Shown here: positions 8,396-15,429 of the stretch, one piece after another
Position numbering within the stretch: position 1 is the first letter of the stretch
How the letters are laid out: each line of letters begins with the position of its first letter
NCBI RefSeq assembly: GCF_900129425.1
Contig: NZ_LT670817.1
Coordinates: 3,844,001-3,908,000 of the forward strand
Reading direction: 5' to 3'
From: Bradyrhizobium erythrophlei
GTDB lineage: Bacteria; Pseudomonadota; Alphaproteobacteria; Rhizobiales; Xanthobacteraceae
Length of the DNA: 64,000 nt
Position numbers and translations under genes: made by a program
Notes under the pieces: generated by a model
What the model saw: only the letters and a program-made list of their open reading frames with translations
The model's database searches: none
Told to the model about the DNA's origin: nothing

Positions 8396-9183
8396 CAATT
8401 CCCGCATTTCCAGAGACCAAGGTTGCGCTAAAGGGACGAAAGGGCCTGATCGTCGGCATCGCCAACGATCAGTCGATCGCGTGGGGATGCGCCAAGGCGT
8501 TTCGGGCGCTGGGCGCGGAGCTGGCTGTCACCTATCTAAACGAGCGGGCAAGAAAACATGTCGAACCGCTGGCGAAGGAGCTTGAGGCGCCAATCTTCAT
8601 GCCGCTCGACGTGAATGCCGAGGGGCAAACCGAACAGGTTTTCGAGCAAATCGAGAAGAAGTGGGGCCGGCTTGACTTCCTCCTGCACTCGATTGCGTTC
8701 TCCCCGAAAGAGGCACTGCACGGGCGTGTGGTTGATGTTCAGCGCGACGGCTTCCTCAAGACGATGGACGTGTCCTGCTGGTCATTCATGCGCATGGCGC
8801 ATCTGGCGGAGCCGCTGATGAAGAACGGCGGTGCCCTCTTCACCATGACGTATTACGGCAGCCAGATGGTGGTGGAGAATTATAATGTCATGGGAGTTGC
8901 AAAGGCGGCACTGGAGGCCGCCGTCCGCTACATTGCAGCCGAGCTCGGCCCCAAAGGCATACGGGTGCACGCGATTTCGCCGGGACCGCTGGCGACGCGC
9001 GCGGCTTCGGGTATCCCCGAATTCGACGAGTTGATGGACAAGGCGCAGGCCAAGGCTCCCGCTCGAAGCCTCGTGAGCATCGACGATGTCGGTGCGGCGA
9101 CGGCGTTTCTTGCACTCGACGGTGCTAGGCTCATTACCGGCGGCGTCATGTATATCGATGGCGGGTATCACATCATCGACTAG
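8392..9183 (+). CDS. fabI: Enoyl-[acyl-carrier-protein] reductase (NADH), FabI type
   Basis: This enzyme reduces trans-2-enoyl-ACP in the last step of fatty-acid elongation. It is a cytosolic SDR-fold protein of 263 residues from ATG 8392. Visible motifs are GLIVGIANDQSIAWG (dinucleotide loop with the FabI-specific SIAWG), LLHSIAFSP, and the catalytic Tyr-x6-Lys in NYNVMGVAKA. SPGPLATRAASGI and GGVMYIDGGYHI close the fold. The start overlaps the original ackA stop (ATGA), so it is the last gene of the DUF3141-pta-ackA operon. Its place there rather than with other fatty-acid genes suggests a second FabI for acyl recycling under FixK control, which is inference. Confidence 0.92.
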   Translation: MTIPAFPETKVALKGRKGLIVGIANDQSIAWGCAKAFRALGAELAVTYLNERARKHVEPLAKELEAPIFMPLDVNAEGQTEQVFEQIEKKWGRLDFLLHSIAFSPKEALHGRVVDVQRDGFLKTMDVSCWSFMRMAHLAEPLMKNGGALFTMTYYGSQMVVENYNVMGVAKAALEAAVRYIAAELGPKGIRVHAISPGPLATRAASGIPEFDELMDKAQAKAPARSLVSIDDVGAATAFLALDGARLITGGVMYIDGGYHIID

Positions 9184-9267
9184 GGTGTACGCTCGTTCGC
9201 GCGTAGCAGGATTCAATCGCCGATATTTCCAACCTGTTGCAGCAGTCCCAGCGGCGGAGGCACCTGT

Positions 9268-9720
9268 ATGTTGCGGCAATATCTCGTGGGCGCAGCCACC
9301 ACCGTCTGCAACATTGCGATCCACGCTTTGGTGATGGTGGCCGTCATCAAGGTGGCGCGCATCGCGGATGAATTGGCAACGTCGCGTCAAACGCTTCGAC
9401 TGATCGCAGTCATGATTGCCACTGTGACGGTCTTGATGATCGCACACCTTGCCGAGGTGCTCGTCTGGTCATTGATCTACGTGATTACCAGTGCCGCACC
9501 CGCGGGCACCGATCTCATCTATTTCGCCTTTGTGAACTACACGACTCTTGGCTACGGCGACGTGACGCCGGTCGAGCGCTGGCATTTGCTCGGGCCAATG
9601 ACCGCGATGAACGGTGTGCTGTTGTTTGGTTGGTCGACTGCCGTGATTTTCGAGGTGTTGCGGATGACGCTGATGGCGGGCGGCAACGAAGGGGAACAGA
9701 AACGTTGGTGGCCAGGGTAG
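9268..9720 (+). CDS. Two-pore-helix K+-channel-like membrane protein
   Basis: This 150-residue inner-membrane protein has three to four hydrophobic segments and an ion-channel (Ion_trans_2) pore loop. The selectivity-filter sequence TTLGYGDVTP near residue 92 matches the TxGYGD signature of potassium channels. The first segment is AAAAGG-poor and starts right at the N-terminus (QYLVGAATTVCNIAIHALVM). ATG 9268 has GGAGG eight bases upstream. There is no cytosolic RCK domain, so gating is not evident. It stands alone between fabI and the convergent FixK-like gene; the 86-base gap after it holds nothing obvious. Confidence 0.85.
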   Translation: MLRQYLVGAATTVCNIAIHALVMVAVIKVARIADELATSRQTLRLIAVMIATVTVLMIAHLAEVLVWSLIYVITSAAPAGTDLIYFAFVNYTTLGYGDVTPVERWHLLGPMTAMNGVLLFGWSTAVIFEVLRMTLMAGGNEGEQKRWWPG

Positions 9721-9806
9721 GGCGGTCGCTCAACCAGTGTGACAACCGCTCCCGTACGGGCCCTCTATGCTGTTGTCGTATAAGCATTTGGTGACTGGGG
9801 TTCGTC

Positions 9807-10478
9807 CTACAGGTCCAGGTCGGCCAGCCGTACCCGGTCCTTCAGCACGATCTGTCGCTGGGTCGGTCCCAGGAAACCAAGGATCCCTCTGCCGTGAAGG
9901 TATGAGAGCGCGCGCGATACGGTTTCGAGTGTCAGGCCGAGATAGTCGGCGATATCGCGACGACACATGGGAAGAGCCATTACGCTGCTAGCGGTCAGGC
10001 GGCGGTCCATCTCCAGCAGGAACGCGGCAACGCGCTCAAGGGATGTCTTGCGTCCCAGCAGCAGCATATGGTCCTCAGCGTGCTGAAGGCTGCTCGTCGT
10101 CATATTCAAGAGATCAAGTGCGACGAGCACATCGGTCTCCGCCACGTGCTCCAGACTGCGCCGCTTCATAAGGCGCACGGTCGTGTCGACAATCGCCTCC
10201 GTGGTAAACCGATGGACGGAACCGTTTTCCAGGCCGAAGATGTCGCCAACCAGGTGGAAGGCCCCGATTTGACGGCGGCCGTCGGATAGAAGCTTGTAGC
10301 TGCGAACCGCGCCCTCTACCACGTGGTAGATGTAGTCCGCTGGTTCCGTTTCTCCGTAGATCTCCGAGCCTCTGTTATACTTGAATTCACTTAAATTGAC
10401 TCGTGCACGGGAAAGCTCTCCAAGCTCACCGAGAGCACTCTGCCTGCCAGCCGAAGCGGCGTTGATGTTGACAAGCAT
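9807..10478 (-). CDS. FixK-like Crp/Fnr family transcriptional regulator
   Basis: This 223-residue regulator has a cyclic-nucleotide-binding-like beta-roll (IYGETEPADYIYHVVEGAVR, then LLSDGRRQIGAFH and GDIFGLE) and a C-terminal winged helix. The recognition helix (RRDIADYLGLTLETVSRAL, residues about 174-192) carries E-x-x-SR, which reads TTGAT half-sites in FNR and FixK. It lacks the N-terminal cysteine cluster of FNR, so it should not sense oxygen through an Fe-S cluster itself. ATG 10478 has AGGGGGA at a seven-base spacing; longer extensions would cross the intergenic operator array. Boxes of the matching type occur at 2578, 3917, 12907, 13230, 14013, 16654, 19257 and 62301. The two-component genes next door suggest a FixLJ-K-like cascade. 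Confidence 0.9.
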   Translation of the reverse strand: MLVNINAASAGRQSALGELGELSRARVNLSEFKYNRGSEIYGETEPADYIYHVVEGAVRSYKLLSDGRRQIGAFHLVGDIFGLENGSVHRFTTEAIVDTTVRLMKRRSLEHVAETDVLVALDLLNMTTSSLQHAEDHMLLLGRKTSLERVAAFLLEMDRRLTASSVMALPMCRRDIADYLGLTLETVSRALSYLHGRGILGFLGPTQRQIVLKDRVRLADLDL

Positions 10479-10617
10479 GGATATCCCCCTGTCTACGCAA
10501 TCCGTTCGCTTACTTAAGGGTTTGAAATGTAAGCGTTTCGTAACTCCGGCGCCGATATCGCACTGTGTCGGGAATGGTTTACAACTTAGCCTGTGCAGTC
10601 GACTATTGGCTTTAGGA

Positions 10618-10641
10618 CCATTGTCCCAATGGTCATTGTCC
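10618..10641. promoter_or_regulatory. Operator array: CCATTGTCCCAATGG plus ATTGTCC half-site
   Basis: The palindrome at 10618-10632 is followed at once by another ATTGTCC half-site (10635-10641). ATTGCCC and GGGGACA, which could be a weaker pair, follow within 30 bases. The site lies between the divergent FixK-like gene (start 10478) and response regulator gene (start 10904). The rest of the 425-base intergenic stretch holds no gene I can support. Confidence 0.55.
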
Positions 10642-10903
10642 GGAAGCACATTGCCCTTGGGGACATTTTCGCAGGCACGGCAATTTTCGCGAGCGTACAC
10701 TTCGCGTTGGGTGCACACTTTTATCGACACAATCGGACGTTAGTTTGCGTTGAGATCCGCGTGTCACGTTTGTCACGCTGCGGTTGCCGTCCGCACGGGT
10801 ACTCTCGAACTCGTGCCGTGCTCGTGGCCGGGAATTCGTGTTGTCCTTTCGATGGTAGATCAGATCGATTTCACGCGATCAAAGCTGCCCTAGGAGATAC
10901 GTT

Positions 10904-11521
10904 ATGCTGGGCGTCGTTCATGTCGTTGACGATGATGCGTCGTTCCGGACGGCTATCGAACGCCGTTTGAAGAAGGCTGGCTACGAAGTCGCAACATATC
11001 CTTCGGCCCAGCATTTGCTGGACCACTTGCCCAATGAGAGCGGTCCAGGCTGTATCCTTCTTGATGTGCGGATACCTGGTTTGAGCGGTCCGGAGCTGCA
11101 AAGGCGCCTCAGCGAACTCGGCTCGACGCTGCCCATCGTGTTTCTGACAGGCTATGCCGATGTCCCGACCACGGTCCAGGTTATCAAGGCGGGCGCCGAT
11201 GATTTCCTGACCAAGCCGGTCACGTCTGATCGACTGCTTCGCTCCATTCAGCGGGCGATGGCGCATTATGAAGCAACGCGCGATACGAAGAGCAAGATCG
11301 ACACCATTCGCGCCCATATCGCTGCGTTGACGCCGCGCGAGCACGAGGTCTTTGAACTTGTCATTCGCGGCAAGACCAACAAGGAGGTCGCGAACGCACT
11401 GGGCGCAACCGAACGCACCATCAAGGCTCATCGCCACCGGGTGATGGAGAAGATGCAAGTCCAATCGCTCGCCGAACTTGTCTCCCTGGCCGAACGAGCG
11501 GGCGTCCTGGATGTCAGGTAG
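10904..11521 (+). CDS. FixJ-family response regulator (receiver plus LuxR-type HTH)
   Basis: The 205-residue protein has an N-terminal receiver domain (acidic VDDDASF, phospho-acceptor Asp in LLDVRIPG, switch FLTGYAD, Lys in LTKPVTSD) and a C-terminal LuxR/FixJ helix-turn-helix (LTPREHEVFELVI, then NKEVANALGATERTIKAHR). It would bind DNA when phosphorylated by a sensor kinase; the kinase ending at 701 is a candidate. ATG 10904 has AGGAGA six bases upstream. The gene is divergent from the FixK-like regulator, and the CCATTGTCCCAATGG palindrome between them suggests that one controls the other or itself. The order resembles FixJ activating fixK, but the cognate signal is unknown. Confidence 0.9.
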   Translation: MLGVVHVVDDDASFRTAIERRLKKAGYEVATYPSAQHLLDHLPNESGPGCILLDVRIPGLSGPELQRRLSELGSTLPIVFLTGYADVPTTVQVIKAGADDFLTKPVTSDRLLRSIQRAMAHYEATRDTKSKIDTIRAHIAALTPREHEVFELVIRGKTNKEVANALGATERTIKAHRHRVMEKMQVQSLAELVSLAERAGVLDVR

Positions 11522-11560
11522 CCGACAGACGAGCTGAGCAATCTATCAACAGCGTTTGAA

Positions 11561-11589
11561 TTTCTATTGTCCGATGGGACAATAGAAAA
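11561..11589. promoter_or_regulatory. Long palindrome with ATTGTCC/GGGACAAT arms
   Basis: A near-perfect inverted repeat with arms TTTCTATTGTCC and GGGACAATAGAAAA around GAT lies 40 bases after one response regulator and about 160 bases before the next. The ATTGTCC core is shared with the palindromes at 1490 and 10618. It could be an operator of the second regulator gene. A terminator is less likely because the stem is AT-rich and only short A/T runs flank it. Confidence 0.5.
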
Positions 11590-11750
11590 GCCGATGCGCG
11601 AGGCGTATCGAGTTTATCCGATGTGATTCCAACAGACTTGGCACGTTTTAGATTGGCCGAGAGTCATCGGGTCGGGCGAGTTATGATGGCTACGTGTTTT
11701 TGAGCCGTATCGCGATTAGAGCGAGGTGAATAGACCAAAGGTTACTGATC

Positions 11751-12125
11751 GTGCCGAACCGAAAGACCATATTTGTCGTGGATGATGACCCGGGCACGCT
11801 GAGGAGCGTGAAAAGGTTGTTGAGGGAACATGGCTATGACAGCGTGCTGTTCCAGTCGGCGGAGGCTTTTCGAAATCACGGCGATTTCGATCAGGCGCTT
11901 TGCATCGTTCTGGACATCAACTTGAACGATGCGTCCGGCATCGAGGTGAGGCACCGCCTTAAAGCCGATGGAATTTCTGTTCCGGTTATTTACATCACCG
12001 GTAACGACAACGATGCCGTTCGCATGGCGGCGATGGAATCGGGATGTATTGCCTTCCTCACCAAGCCATTCTCCGCGAAAGCGCTGATCGACCCGATTGA
12101 GAAGGCTTCAGCCAGCCTCGCTTAG
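11751..12125 (+). CDS. Single-domain response regulator (FixJ-type receiver)
   Basis: This 124-residue stand-alone receiver domain has VVDDDPGTL, the phospho-acceptor Asp in VLDINLND, VIYITGND and the Lys of FLTKPFSAKAL. There is no output domain, so it would act through protein contacts or as a phosphate sink or shuttle for the neighbouring kinase and regulator. GTG 11751 is the predicted start, with AAAGG nine bases upstream. The palindrome at 11561-11589 lies upstream. The following 197 bases (12126-12322) show no recognisable gene. Confidence 0.85.
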   Translation: MPNRKTIFVVDDDPGTLRSVKRLLREHGYDSVLFQSAEAFRNHGDFDQALCIVLDINLNDASGIEVRHRLKADGISVPVIYITGNDNDAVRMAAMESGCIAFLTKPFSAKALIDPIEKASASLA

Positions 12126-12322
12126 GTGTTCCCACGTTTCGTTCTTGGGTCACTCGTGATTGTCTGTTCAAAGATCTGCGTCGGAGTTCCATGTCGAACT
12201 GCTGCGAATTGGTGGAGCGGGAGTGACGTACTCACGGTCAGGACGCTGGAATCGACAACCTCCAGCAGGAGCGTTTGTCCCGCTTCCCCCCATGACGGGG
12301 CGTGGGGAACGCACGGAAAATC

Positions 12323-12517
12323 TCAATCGCGCCCAGTTGTGCCGCCTCGATGGCCGCGCTTAAGGCGGAGGCTTGCCGCTCTCAAGCGCTGTATCTCTTC
12401 CTCAGTGGTTCTAATTTTCCTTTCGAGCTGGCTGGTCTTCGCGTTTTTTGGCCCATCGTCGCGGCGCAGCTTGTCGAGCACTTGGCCGACGGAAAGCTTA
12501 TTTATTTCAGCCATCAT
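12323..12517 (-). CDS. Small conserved coiled-coil hypothetical protein
   Basis: This protein of 64 residues (MMAEINKLSVGQVLDKL start) has a C-terminal charged helix (SQLERKIRTTEEEIQRLRAA). I recognise it as a small Bradyrhizobium/rhizobial family of unknown function whose members share the INKLSVGQ-LDKLR opening. AGAGG lies seven bases upstream of ATG 12517; the next ATG at 12514 is equally possible. It is probably cytosolic and dimeric by coiled coil. Confidence 0.65.
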   Translation of the reverse strand: MMAEINKLSVGQVLDKLRRDDGPKNAKTSQLERKIRTTEEEIQRLRAASLRLKRGHRGGTTGRD

Positions 12518-12606
12518 AACCACCTCTGCGCTGCACTAGCCGGTTCGGCCTTCCTTCCAAGGGCGCGGCCCTGTCCACTCGTCGCAACCACGCTCGGGCT
12601 TGGGCG

Positions 12607-12795
12607 TCAGGTTGCTTTCTTCACGATTTGGAACCCCTTGGCCCCCAATTCGAGCATTACGACCTTGGCCAGATGCGCGCATTTCTCCGGCTTAATCCAG
12701 TGAGGGCTTCTCCAATCCGGGTCGTCTTCTTTTGGATAACTGACAAAGGCTGAACGAATCGCGGCCTCGACCACATCTTTAGGATCATCCGGCAT
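12607..12795 (-). CDS. Small conserved hypothetical protein (62 aa)
   Basis: The product begins MPDDPKDVVEAAIRSAF and contains HWIKPEKCAHLAKVVMLEL. It reads like a real small soluble protein with balanced codon use and an AAGGT ribosome-binding site about ten bases upstream. I recall similar sequences in Bradyrhizobium without a function. The perfect FixK box at 12907-12920 lies 112 bases upstream, so low-oxygen induction is plausible. Confidence 0.6.
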   Translation of the reverse strand: MPDDPKDVVEAAIRSAFVSYPKEDDPDWRSPHWIKPEKCAHLAKVVMLELGAKGFQIVKKAT

Positions 12796-12906
12796 CGTAC
12801 CTGACCTTGGGCGGTGAGCAGATAAATTACCGTGGCAATGGCCTCCCTATGACCGTAGAGGCCCCATCGGGTTCTTCCCAGGACGCACGTCAACGCGCAA
12901 TGTACG

Positions 12907-12920
12907 TTGATCTAAATCAA
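12907..12920. promoter_or_regulatory. FixK/FNR-type box TTGATCTAAATCAA
   Basis: This perfect TTGAT-N4-ATCAA site lies 112 bases upstream of the minus-strand gene starting at 12795. On the plus side the nearest candidate is the short membrane ORF at 13112. The remaining bases of 12796-13111 hold no gene I can support. Confidence 0.7.
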
Positions 12921-13111
12921 GCAAGGGAAGCGCCTGCCATTTCATTGCAGATTGCATCCAGGGATCGGGAGGGGCTATCTCAACGTGAATTCCAGCGGGT
13001 GGCAGTGGATTGCAAATTTTTATAGCAACGTGTTTCGGGCAGAGCGCGGGGTGAGTCTGTCGGGTCCGCAATTGTCGTCACCTCGGTGAAAGCTGCATGG
13101 ATTCCATCGGA

Positions 13112-13192
13112 ATGCCAAGATGGCTTCGGATCGTCCTTGTCGCCGGCGTCGTCGTTCTGGTCACGGGGGCGGGTCTTTTCGCCTATCGCTAG
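13112..13192 (+). pseudogene. Truncated N-terminus of a TAXI-family binding protein, or 26-aa membrane peptide
   Basis: ATG 13112 encodes a 26-residue peptide (MPRWLRIVLVAGVVVL, then LFAYR) and stops at TAG 13190-13192. I recall this sequence as the membrane anchor that opens TAXI-type TRAP solute-binding proteins in Bradyrhizobium. The rest of such a protein is missing here; the full-length relative at 47522-48925 has a different anchor. It may be a gene remnant or a surviving short membrane peptide. Confidence 0.45.
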
Positions 13193-13229
13193 CCTCTTCG
13201 CTGCGCAATTCAGCTCGAAAGCCGGACCC

Positions 13230-13243
13230 TTGATCTTGATCAA
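13230..13243. promoter_or_regulatory. FixK/FNR-type box TTGATCTTGATCAA
   Basis: This perfect box has no intact gene close downstream on either strand. The 377-base gap 13193-13569 around it shows coding-like minus-strand frames in 13280-13580 that shift against each other and match nothing I know, so the box may be a leftover of a decayed gene. Confidence 0.6.
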
Positions 13244-13569
13244 AGCTGCGACGTCGCTTCGGCGGTTGGTTAGCTCCCATTAACACCGACTTGCGGAGGC
13301 AGGCCTGCAAGTCCCGCATAGGCGAGGGAAACCGGGATCGCGTAGGCGGAATATCTCTGACGCCGGTCGTTCTCGTCGCTACATTCCTTGATCAGCACCG
13401 GCCGAGCCCACAACCCGAACCCGGCTCTCGAACACGCCGACTGGCTCGACGAGCAACCAGACGCGGCGCCGGTATTCCACGCGCGCGCAAGTCCTGCCGA
13501 GCGCGCACTGCCGGCCACCAATATTCGCACCGTCCGGTCCCCTTAAGGAGACCAGGCTTCGCGACAGTC

Positions 13570-13887
13570 CTAGTAGCAAGGTGGGTTGGGATAGTATCCG
13601 CAGCGTGGCCCATAATAAGTTCCGTAAGCCCCGTAGGCCGCAGCGCCGACGGCGGCGGCTCCGACACCTACCGCCACACCACGACGTACGGCCGCGCCGC
13701 GGTAAACACCGGCGCGATAGGCGCCTCCGCGATAGCCGGCGGCGCGATAGGCGCCTCCGTGATAGCCGGCACGGCCAACGCCAGCGCGCCCACCGCGATA
13801 TGCGAAGGCATCATTTGAAATCATGGCAGCGCACGCGATGCTGACGATAACCGACGCAGTCAACGAAAAGATCGTTCGACGTGACAT
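13570..13887 (-). CDS. Secreted Gly/Ala/Tyr-rich low-complexity protein
   Basis: This 105-residue protein has an N-terminal signal peptide (TIFSLTASVIVSIACAAMI) with likely cleavage near NDAFA-Y. It continues with repeats of the type GYRGGAYRAG and a Tyr/Pro-rich end (YYGPRCGYYPNPPCY) with two cysteines. Such proteins occur in the periplasm or envelope of Bradyrhizobium; the function is unknown. AAGGAGAACAAC precedes ATG 13887. FixK box 14013-14026 lies 126 bases upstream. Confidence 0.75.
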   Translation of the reverse strand: MSRRTIFSLTASVIVSIACAAMISNDAFAYRGGRAGVGRAGYHGGAYRAAGYRGGAYRAGVYRGAAVRRGVAVGVGAAAVGAAAYGAYGTYYGPRCGYYPNPPCY

Positions 13888-14012
13888 GTTGTTCTCCTTC
13901 TACCGTTGTCAAAAAGCGTATCCTCTGGTCGCCGGATTAGATGATTTTGGAACAAGTCTAGCCGGAGAGCCGCAACCTGCCGCCAAACGTTGCGCTCTGT
14001 GCAGTCGCTTCG

Positions 14013-14026
14013 TTGATCTAGATCAA
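14013..14026. promoter_or_regulatory. FixK/FNR-type box TTGATCTAGATCAA
   Basis: This fully symmetrical 14-bp palindrome lies between the divergent secreted-protein gene (start 13887, minus) and the Tat-signal small protein (start 14085, plus). The distance to the plus-strand start is 59 bases, which is ideal for FixK activation. Confidence 0.75.
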
Positions 14027-14084
14027 CACAGCCGCCTTGGAACTGCGTGCATCAGAACACTTCACCAGACCCGCGTGAGGAGTT

Positions 14085-14357
14085 TTGACCTTGGGCGAAG
14101 TGATCAAATCGGAAGAGTTCTCCCGTCGGAAGGCGCTTTCTCTTTTGGGATTGGTTGCTGCGTTCAACCTCGCGGCATCTTTTACGGTGCCGATCGTATC
14201 CGAGGCTGAGGCCCAAACCGCGGTTTGGAGCGCCGTCACGAGCGACACAAAGGACGCACCGAGCGGCGCGAGGAGCGACGTAGCTGAGCGAAGCGCATTG
14301 GATCGAGCGGTGTTGGAAATTCCAGACGTCGAGTCGCATGGCCAAATACGATGGTGA
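14085..14357 (+). pseudogene. Small exported protein with Tat-like signal, frameshifted after the signal
   Basis: TTG 14085 opens a leader with a twin-arginine-like motif (EEFSRRKALSLLGLVAAF) and a likely cleavage at SEAEAQT. The family I recall continues with Arg/Glu-rich repeats (ERRHER, TERREERR). Exactly that sequence is present in another frame, about 14224 to the TGA at 14288-14290. A single-base deletion near 14222 therefore diverts the predicted product into an unrelated tail that ends at 14357. Function is unknown. FixK box 14013 lies just upstream. Confidence 0.6.
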
Positions 14358-14437
14358 TCCACTCACATGTCGATGGCGTCCTTCATTGACGGCCCGATAA
14401 TCGATCAATGATTGCCAGATCGACGCTTGGGGGGCAG

Positions 14438-14884
14438 ATGGAGCGGCGGATGCCTCTCGCGAGATATTTTTTCTATGTTGGTGGATTATTGCTCGCGCTG
14501 TTGTTTATTGCTGATGCATATCTTCCGAAATTGCCGGTTGCACACGGGGTCGATGAGATTTCTTACAGCATCCGCATTCATTCCGATCGGAAATGGCCGG
14601 AGCGCATTGTTTACGACACCAACCTCCCGACCATCACCGCTCCGCAGAGCGGAAATACGGAGCAAAGCGCCACGTCCCCGGCAACAATCGCCTCTGCCAA
14701 GCGGCGGGAGCAGGAGGCATTTGCGCAACTGCCACCGTCCGATGCAAACCAGCTACAATCACCCGATTCAAAAAAGCCACAGCCGAAGCAGCAACGCCAG
14801 CGCAAAATTGCAAAACGACGCACGCCGCCCCCTGTGTTCCTGGTCGCGCGGCAATCGCGATTTGGCTGGTTTGGCTATTGGTGA
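14438..14884 (+). CDS. Conserved hypothetical membrane-anchored protein (148 aa)
   Basis: An N-terminal transmembrane anchor (LARYFFYVGGLLLALLFIAD) is followed by IRIHSDRKWPERIVYDTNLP, a Gln/Pro-rich linker (AFAQLPPSDANQLQ) and a basic end (KPQPKQQRQRKIAKRRTP) closing with RFGWFGYW. I recognise this layout from Bradyrhizobium genomes, where function is unknown; it is probably periplasmic. ATG 14438 follows GGGGGG; ATG 14450 (MPLARYFF) is an alternative start. The gene lies in a run of other small envelope proteins. Confidence 0.7.
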   Translation: MERRMPLARYFFYVGGLLLALLFIADAYLPKLPVAHGVDEISYSIRIHSDRKWPERIVYDTNLPTITAPQSGNTEQSATSPATIASAKRREQEAFAQLPPSDANQLQSPDSKKPQPKQQRQRKIAKRRTPPPVFLVARQSRFGWFGYW

Positions 14885-14908
14885 GCAGAGGCTAGGCCTT
14901 TACGCACC

Positions 14909-15090
14909 CTAACATCCGCGTAGATTGTCATCCAAAATATATACGCTGATCAAAAGTACCCAAACGAGCAATACCGCGAAACTCCACCGATGTAATAACT
15001 GCCGATCAGCAGGATCGACGCCAACAAGTACCCGATAAAGGCGATCCAGCGCGGAGCGATTCCGGTGTAGATCACAACAGTTGACGTTTA
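14909..15090 (-). pseudogene. Remnant of a small integral membrane protein, frameshifted
   Basis: One minus-strand frame encodes IAPRWIAFIGYLLASILLIG and YYIG; the continuation WSFAVLLVWVLLISVYILDD lies in another frame after a shift near 14985. Together they form two strongly hydrophobic helices of a Bradyrhizobium-type small membrane protein. No start codon or upstream half is preserved. Confidence 0.5.
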
Positions 15091-15149
15091 AGATATGAAG
15101 AAGAGAATGCTTGGGCGGATTGCGGGATCCAGATTTCTTACTCATCGCC

Positions 15150-15425
15150 TGGACTCCGGGCTGCTGCGAGGGACATGTCCGACCGGGTTATTTACTACTA
15201 GGAGTGCCAGCTCACCTCGGGGGTCCACGCCATCGAGCATATCGAGTCGCAGTCGCTGAGTGGCTACGGCGTCGTCAAGAGTTTTTTCCAGAAGGGCATC
15301 GACATCGGCGCCGCGCTCACCCAGGTGACAGCCGTGCCGCAGACCGTGCTGAAGCTGCTTGCCGGCTGGCACCGCTCCCTATGTCCTCAGTTATAACGCG
15401 TCTAATGTTCCGATCATCATCTGGT
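15150..15425 (+). pseudogene. Fragment of an RND efflux pump (inner-membrane permease)
   Basis: The reading MSDRVIYY, stop, then QLTSGVHAIEHIESQSLSGY, GVVKSFFQ and ALTQVTAVPQTVLK is the N-terminal porter region of RND efflux permeases. After a frameshift near 15358 it continues as PAGTAPYVLSYNASNVPII. There is an in-frame TAG at about 15199, the N-terminal membrane helix is missing, and everything after about 15425 is gone where the transposase fragment begins. About 90 of the roughly 1050 residues remain. A separate RND C-terminal remnant lies at 60487-60588. Confidence 0.75.
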
Positions 15426-15429
15426 CCTG

